Source of the DNA: Alphaproteobacteria bacterium
GTDB lineage: Bacteria; Pseudomonadota; Alphaproteobacteria; Micavibrionales; Micavibrionaceae
DNA length: 44,143 nt
Direction of reading: 5' to 3'
NCBI GenBank assembly: GCA_030750865.1
Contig: JASMHE010000011.1
Coordinates: 1 to 44,143 of the forward strand
Shown one piece after another: positions 40,492 through 44,143 of the stretch. The translations under genes were made by a program, and so were the position numbers. The notes below the pieces were generated by a model, which was not told where the DNA came from, ran no database searches, and was given only the letters and a program-made list of their open reading frames with translations. The first letter of the stretch is position 1, and each line of letters starts with the position of its first letter.

Positions 40492-41142
40492 ATGACAACA
40501 GAAAACACCACCGCAAAAAAACGCATCGCCATTTACGGCGGATCGTTCAACCCGCCGCACGAGGGGCATTTAAACGTCCTGCGGCATATTCATCAAGCCT
40601 TAGGCGCGGATGAAATCTGGATGGAATTTTCCGAAAACCCGTTCAAGGATGCCGCCGATTACGTGTCCTTAAAAGACCGCTTCAACATGGCGGCCCTGCT
40701 CTGGCAAAGCCAGCCGGACCTGCCGTTAAAATTCACTGCCATCGGCACGCAAACCGGATCGAACCGCACGATTGATGTGTTGCGTCACTGCAAAGCCACC
40801 CACCCCGATCACGAGCTGATCTGGGTGATGGGATCAGACAGTCTGAACGATTTACCACAATGGACAGCCGCCGCATCTTTGCTCGAAGAATTTAAAATCG
40901 CCGTGCTCAAGCGTGACGGATCGCCCCTGCAACCTGCAGAGATGCTGGCCGCGCACGAACGCACCGCCGATCATTTCGATGACCCAGCCACAACAGGCTG
41001 GACCGTGCTGAACGTGCCGACAGGACCGGATATCTCATCGTCTTTCTACCGCGCCGCCTTTGCCAAAGACCCGCACATGCAAACCTCGGCCATCTTTACG
41101 CCCGTAGCCAATTATATCCGCGATCGCGGCTTATATTTGTAA
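40492..41142 (+). CDS. nadD: Nicotinate-nucleotide adenylyltransferase
   Basis: Transfers AMP from ATP to nicotinate mononucleotide to give deamido-NAD, the step after PncB. The nucleotidyltransferase motif GGSFNPPHEGH is at residues 16-26 (T/HxGH type). Further NadD features are VMGSDSLNDLPQW and the C-terminal ISSSFYR motif (ISSTxIR in most members). Length of 216 aa is typical. No strong Shine-Dalgarno is seen; an operator-like half-site occupies the usual place. It is divergent from the PRPP synthetase gene and completes a salvage chain in which only NAD synthetase is missing. In many bacteria nadD instead lies beside obg, proA or rsfS, so this neighbourhood is notable. Confidence 0.94.
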   Translation: MTTENTTAKKRIAIYGGSFNPPHEGHLNVLRHIHQALGADEIWMEFSENPFKDAADYVSLKDRFNMAALLWQSQPDLPLKFTAIGTQTGSNRTIDVLRHCKATHPDHELIWVMGSDSLNDLPQWTAAASLLEEFKIAVLKRDGSPLQPAEMLAAHERTADHFDDPATTGWTVLNVPTGPDISSSFYRAAFAKDPHMQTSAIFTPVANYIRDRGLYL

Positions 41143-41430
41143 CATCCGCACGCGCCGCCGCCACAACAACATCCCGCGCCATCTGTGTCGCCACCCTGTC
41201 ACGGCGCAGCGGCATCACATTACATTGTCCCGCGCATCGCCCCGCCCGCACTATGCCCGCACACCGCCTCCACACTGCACAGACCCGCACGCCTCCTCCC
41301 CTATCACGCTCTATCGCTCTGACCCATACCCCCAACACGAACCACCCCGCAAAAACCACACCTAAAAAACACCACCGTTAAGGGATTTTTAACAGAAGGT
41401 TGGTATTTTAGGGACAATATAAAGCGGTAA
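41143..41430. other. C-rich gene-free tract after nadD
   Basis: About 290 bp without a gene. From 41150 to 41370 the plus strand is C-rich and G-poor (for example CGCCTCCACACTGCACAGAC); the last 60 bp become AT-rich and probably hold the promoter of the amidase gene, with ATATAA near 41417. Candidate Rho-dependent termination zone for nadD. Confidence 0.5.
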
Positions 41431-41445
41431 AAACGTGAGGGTATA

Positions 41446-43569
41446 GTGGGTACAGCCACGCAAGAACAGATTAACAGCGTCCTTGAGATATTAGGACAAA
41501 GCGCCGCGCCCGACGGTGACACACTCGTGCAGCTACAGGAAAGACTGGCCGAAGCCGGCTATTTCGAAGGCGGCACGTACCCGAATTTTGGCCCGAAAAC
41601 AACAGATTCCATTATTTCATTCATTTCCGAAAATCCCGAAACCGCAGGCCGTGTCGGGAACTGGGCGATGGTTGAAATCCAGGAACGCGGCCGCGCCGGT
41701 GAAATCCAGCAAGCGGTCGAGACAGGCGCGGAACAAATCAGCGACGCCCAGCAAATGCAGGCCGAAAACGCGCTGACGGATTTACTGTCAAAACAAGGGC
41801 AATGGAACAATACCGAACAGCTCGAAGTCCAAGCCAGCCTGTCACGGCTCGGCGTTGATTACGGACGGTTTGACGGTGATGTCGGACCACGATCCAGCGC
41901 CGCCATTACAGAATATATTGCCGATCATCCCGACTTACTGGCACAGGTCAGCGATGAAACCTTTATGCACCTGATCCGCAACGGGCAAGGCGACGAATTA
42001 CAACAAATCGTGCAAGGCGATCCCGTCCACCAGCAAATCATCGATCAACGGATCGACGGCATTCTGGACAAGGTCGATAATAATGCCGCCAATCTACAAT
42101 GGCAGGATACATACGAATTACAGACATTGATGGCCTTAACAGGCGATAATTCAATGCACAATATTGACGGCGTGTACGGCGGACAGACCGAGACCGCCAT
42201 CACGCAATATCAAACCAGAATCAGCATGGAAGCGGTCGGCGCGCCGCCGGAAAGACCGGATACACTGCCGGATCAGCCCGCACCGGATGCCCCCGCAACC
42301 GCAGAACCGGCCACGGCAGACCCCGTTGCACCGACAACTGTGCCGCCGCAACAGGTCATACCGCCTCTGCGACCACCTGAACCGGGCACAGAGCCGGACA
42401 GCGCAGCAGATGCAGACATACCGCCATATATCGCAGCGCCGCCGGTTGCACCGCTGGCACCGTATGACGGTCTGACCGACGAAGCGGTGGAAACAGCCTG
42501 GTCGTTGACACGTCTTCAGGCCAGCATCAGCACAGTTTGGGAAGCACAAAACCTCGTGGAACAAGACCCGTCAATGGGCCTGATTGCCGATGGCCGCATT
42601 GCCGATCTGATTGAAAAGGCAGACGGCGATCCGTATTCCCTGCCCGAACAGGATGTCTCTGAATTACAGCATCTTCTGGCCGTGCGCGGTGACAATCCGC
42701 CGCACAATATTGACGGCGCAATGGGCGGCACAACGCTCAGCGCAATTGAATCATTCACCGCCCGTACCGAGGGCGAAGAGCTGACAACCACCAGCCGGTT
42801 TGCCGATCCGGACAGACCGCTGATTGTCATCGATCTCGGCCACGGCGCGATACTCGACGAAGGCAACCCGATTGATGAAGGTGCAGTCTCTCCCCATAAT
42901 AATCTGAGCGAAATGGATGTTGTTGACAGACTCGGCCCCGAAATTGCCGAAGAACTCGAAGCACAAGGCTATAACGTCGCCTTCACACGCGACCCCGGTG
43001 AAATCCTGCGCATTCAGAACGATTACGGCGATACACTGGAATCCAGAGCGGAATTTGCCCACAGCCTTGCCAATATCACAGGCGCAGGCAACGTAACATT
43101 CCTCAGCCTGCATTTTGATTCCGCCGGACCACACGCAGATGATCCGCGTATCTATATCAGAGGCAGCGCCGGACAAGGCGTGTCCGAGTTGGACGGTGAT
43201 CTGGCCGCACGCCTCAGCGAAAATTACAGACTCGGTGACGAAGAAACAACGCAACGTCTTGGCAATTACAGCGTCCTGCGTCAATTCGACGAACGCACAC
43301 CGGACGGCGCGCCGGCACATTCAGGCGGCCTGCTGGAACTCGGCTTTGGCTCGAACGCCGAAAATGCCGCCGACCTGCAACGCATGTATGACAATCCCGA
43401 TCCCGACGCACGTGAAATCGCAACCGGCCTGATCGAACATATCGAACATAAACATCAACTGGCCGGCCTCGACATGCCTGCCCGCTCTATGGGTCAACCC
43501 GCCCCCGAACGCGAAGGCGGCATTGATTTCAGCAGCCCGTTTTCAACATGGAACCCGTTAATGCCGTAA
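41446..43569 (+). CDS. N-acetylmuramoyl-L-alanine amidase with four peptidoglycan-binding-like repeats
   Basis: Predicted zinc amidase that cuts the bond between N-acetylmuramic acid and the stem peptide. The C-terminal Amidase_3 domain (about residues 458-690) has His466 in VIDLGHGA, Glu478 in DEGAV, His556 in SLHFDS and catalytic Glu631 in LLELGFGSN. The N-terminal two thirds hold four PG_binding_1-like repeats (near 10-60, 105-157, 208-262 and 388-442), each with a G-YGG or GxMGG turn, and a Pro/Ala/Glu-rich linker (residues about 264-345). No signal peptide or membrane helix is seen at the N-terminus, although the substrate is outside the cytoplasm. It starts at a GTG with GAGGG five bases upstream. 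Single gene; self-lysis, phage-like release or a dedicated export route are possible. Confidence 0.87.
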   Translation: MGTATQEQINSVLEILGQSAAPDGDTLVQLQERLAEAGYFEGGTYPNFGPKTTDSIISFISENPETAGRVGNWAMVEIQERGRAGEIQQAVETGAEQISDAQQMQAENALTDLLSKQGQWNNTEQLEVQASLSRLGVDYGRFDGDVGPRSSAAITEYIADHPDLLAQVSDETFMHLIRNGQGDELQQIVQGDPVHQQIIDQRIDGILDKVDNNAANLQWQDTYELQTLMALTGDNSMHNIDGVYGGQTETAITQYQTRISMEAVGAPPERPDTLPDQPAPDAPATAEPATADPVAPTTVPPQQVIPPLRPPEPGTEPDSAADADIPPYIAAPPVAPLAPYDGLTDEAVETAWSLTRLQASISTVWEAQNLVEQDPSMGLIADGRIADLIEKADGDPYSLPEQDVSELQHLLAVRGDNPPHNIDGAMGGTTLSAIESFTARTEGEELTTTSRFADPDRPLIVIDLGHGAILDEGNPIDEGAVSPHNNLSEMDVVDRLGPEIAEELEAQGYNVAFTRDPGEILRIQNDYGDTLESRAEFAHSLANITGAGNVTFLSLHFDSAGPHADDPRIYIRGSAGQGVSELDGDLAARLSENYRLGDEETTQRLGNYSVLRQFDERTPDGAPAHSGGLLELGFGSNAENAADLQRMYDNPDPDAREIATGLIEHIEHKHQLAGLDMPARSMGQPAPEREGGIDFSSPFSTWNPLMP

Positions 43570-43618
43570 AAAACCGCAAGGATGGCAGGCAACAGCACAG
43601 CAAAACATCATAACAATT

Positions 43619-43649
43619 GAAAAAGCCCGCTACCATCAGCGGGCTTGTA
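43619..43649 (-). terminator. Rho-independent terminator of the 70-aa gene
   Basis: AGCCCGCT (43624-43631) pairs perfectly with AGCGGGCT (43638-43645) around ACCATC. Five Ts follow on the minus strand. It may also stop readthrough from the amidase gene. Confidence 0.82.
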
Positions 43650-43677
43650 CTATTCTAATAAACGATAAGCCAAAATA

Positions 43678-43890
43678 TCATGGCTCACGTCTATAATCTT
43701 TCCAGGCATTAACGGTAAGCGCACTGCCTATTCCCGCGCTCACTCCGTTCACGGTGGCCGCAAACCATGCAATATCATGCGGAGGCAGATAAATTGATGC
43801 CACAGCAGAACCAACCGCGACCGTTCCGGCAGCCGCCGTCAAGAAACTAACACACAACGCAGAACCAAGTAATTTTGTTTTGTTAGACAT
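43678..43890 (-). CDS. Small membrane protein, unknown function
   Basis: 70-aa protein with two hydrophobic segments (about residues 8-33, LGSALCVSFLTAAAGTVAVGSAVASI, and 40-60, IAWFAATVNGVSAGIGSALTV), so a small two-helix membrane protein. The N-terminus could also act as an uncleaved signal. No family recognised. Coding is supported by a strong GGGAGGG Shine-Dalgarno, a consensus promoter (TTGACA, 18 bp, TATGGT) and a terminator. The Gly/Ala-rich helices may mediate packing. Confidence 0.72.
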   Translation of the reverse strand: MSNKTKLLGSALCVSFLTAAAGTVAVGSAVASIYLPPHDIAWFAATVNGVSAGIGSALTVNAWKDYRREP

Positions 43891-43924
43891 TGCGCCCTCC
43901 CTTTTTCATATTATCAATGAACAG

Positions 43925-43954
43925 ACCATACACCGCAGGCATGAGATATGTCAA
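43925..43954 (-). promoter_or_regulatory. Promoter of the 70-aa membrane protein gene
   Basis: Minus strand TTGACA (43954-43949), 18-bp spacer, TATGGT (43930-43925). Confidence 0.6.
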
Positions 43955-44027
43955 TTATATTATCGGACCGCAGGTTCGATTGTGCTATAGTATTTTGGAG
44001 AGGAGTAAGCGCTAGGGCCGTGTAAAA

Positions 44028-44102
44028 TGGAGCGGGTGAAGGGATTCGAACCCTCGACTTCAACCTTGGCAAGGTTGCGCTCTACCCCTGAGCTACACCC
44101 GC
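44028..44102 (-). tRNA. tRNA-Gly (anticodon GCC)
   Basis: Folds as a complete cloverleaf on the minus strand. The acceptor stem GCGGGTG (44102-44096) pairs with its complement at 44038-44032. The D-arm contains AGCTCAGGGGTAGAGC. The anticodon loop reads CTTGCCAAG with anticodon GCC, and the T-arm has GGTTCGAATCC. The 3' CCA is encoded (44030-44028). It decodes GGC and GGU. Confidence 0.97.
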
Positions 44103-44143
44103 ATATTGCCAATGGAATTGGTAAAAACGGACTATAAGGATTT

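Noticed and set aside
1-44143. CRISPR arrays, insertion sequences, prophage or integron
   Set aside because: No regularly spaced repeats, no transposase or integrase, and no phage structural genes were seen; the region reads as core chromosome.

Overview
The window looks like chromosomal backbone of an alphaproteobacterium of moderate GC content. The evidence is the family content (a fabD-fabG-acpP-fabF-mltG block, an rpsF-rpsR-rplI operon, YqgE, beta-class GST, acetoacetyl-CoA synthetase, MlaE/MlaF) and a tRNA-Gly(GCC) with an encoded CCA end. I cannot name the genus. A Micavibrio-like lineage is possible, but that is only an impression. I see no prophage, insertion sequence or CRISPR array.

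Layout. Positions 73-3951 hold a partial histidine operon, hisG-hisH-hisA-hisF-hisIE, followed one base later by an alanine racemase (alr). On the minus strand comes acetoacetyl-CoA synthetase (5111-7174). Divergent from it are mlaE and mlaF, the permease and ATPase of a lipid transporter. Next are a zincin-like protein of unknown function, a small membrane protein and a GST (minus strand), then PBP1A and YqgE (plus strand), a GNAT acetyltransferase (minus), a small unknown protein, an M32 carboxypeptidase and threonine synthase (plus). Replicative helicase dnaB (minus) is divergent from slyX (plus). The minus-strand rpsF-rpsR-rplI operon follows, then a small unknown gene, then the fatty-acid block fabD-fabG-(HAD phosphatase)-acpP-fabF, an M48 peptidase and mltG. 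Dps, a Gly-rich unknown protein, a nucleotide-sugar epimerase and an orphan lead to the most distinctive region.

Positions 35541-41142 are a pyridine-nucleotide cluster. On the minus strand, in transcription order, are PRPP synthetase, NAD kinase, nicotinate phosphoribosyltransferase (pncB) and nicotinamidase (pncA). NaMN adenylyltransferase (nadD) is divergent. Together they provide PRPP, nicotinamide salvage to NaMN, NaMN to NaAD, and NAD to NADP; only NAD synthetase is missing. A perfect 10-12-10 inverted repeat overlaps both the -35 and -10 boxes of a promoter in front of pncB-pncA, and one half of it recurs just before nadD, which suggests a small NAD regulon. The window ends with a large cell-wall amidase that has four peptidoglycan-binding-like repeats and no visible signal peptide, a small membrane protein, and tRNA-Gly.

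Between genes there are several recurrent signals: long C-rich, G-poor tracts downstream of plus-strand genes (candidate Rho-dependent terminators), promoters with a TATGGT -10 box, DnaA-box pairs in front of dnaB and acpP, and a 29-bp repeat shared by the hisIE and fabG leaders. The peptidoglycan theme recurs in alr, PBP1A, MltG and the amidase, but these genes are dispersed and show no single operon.
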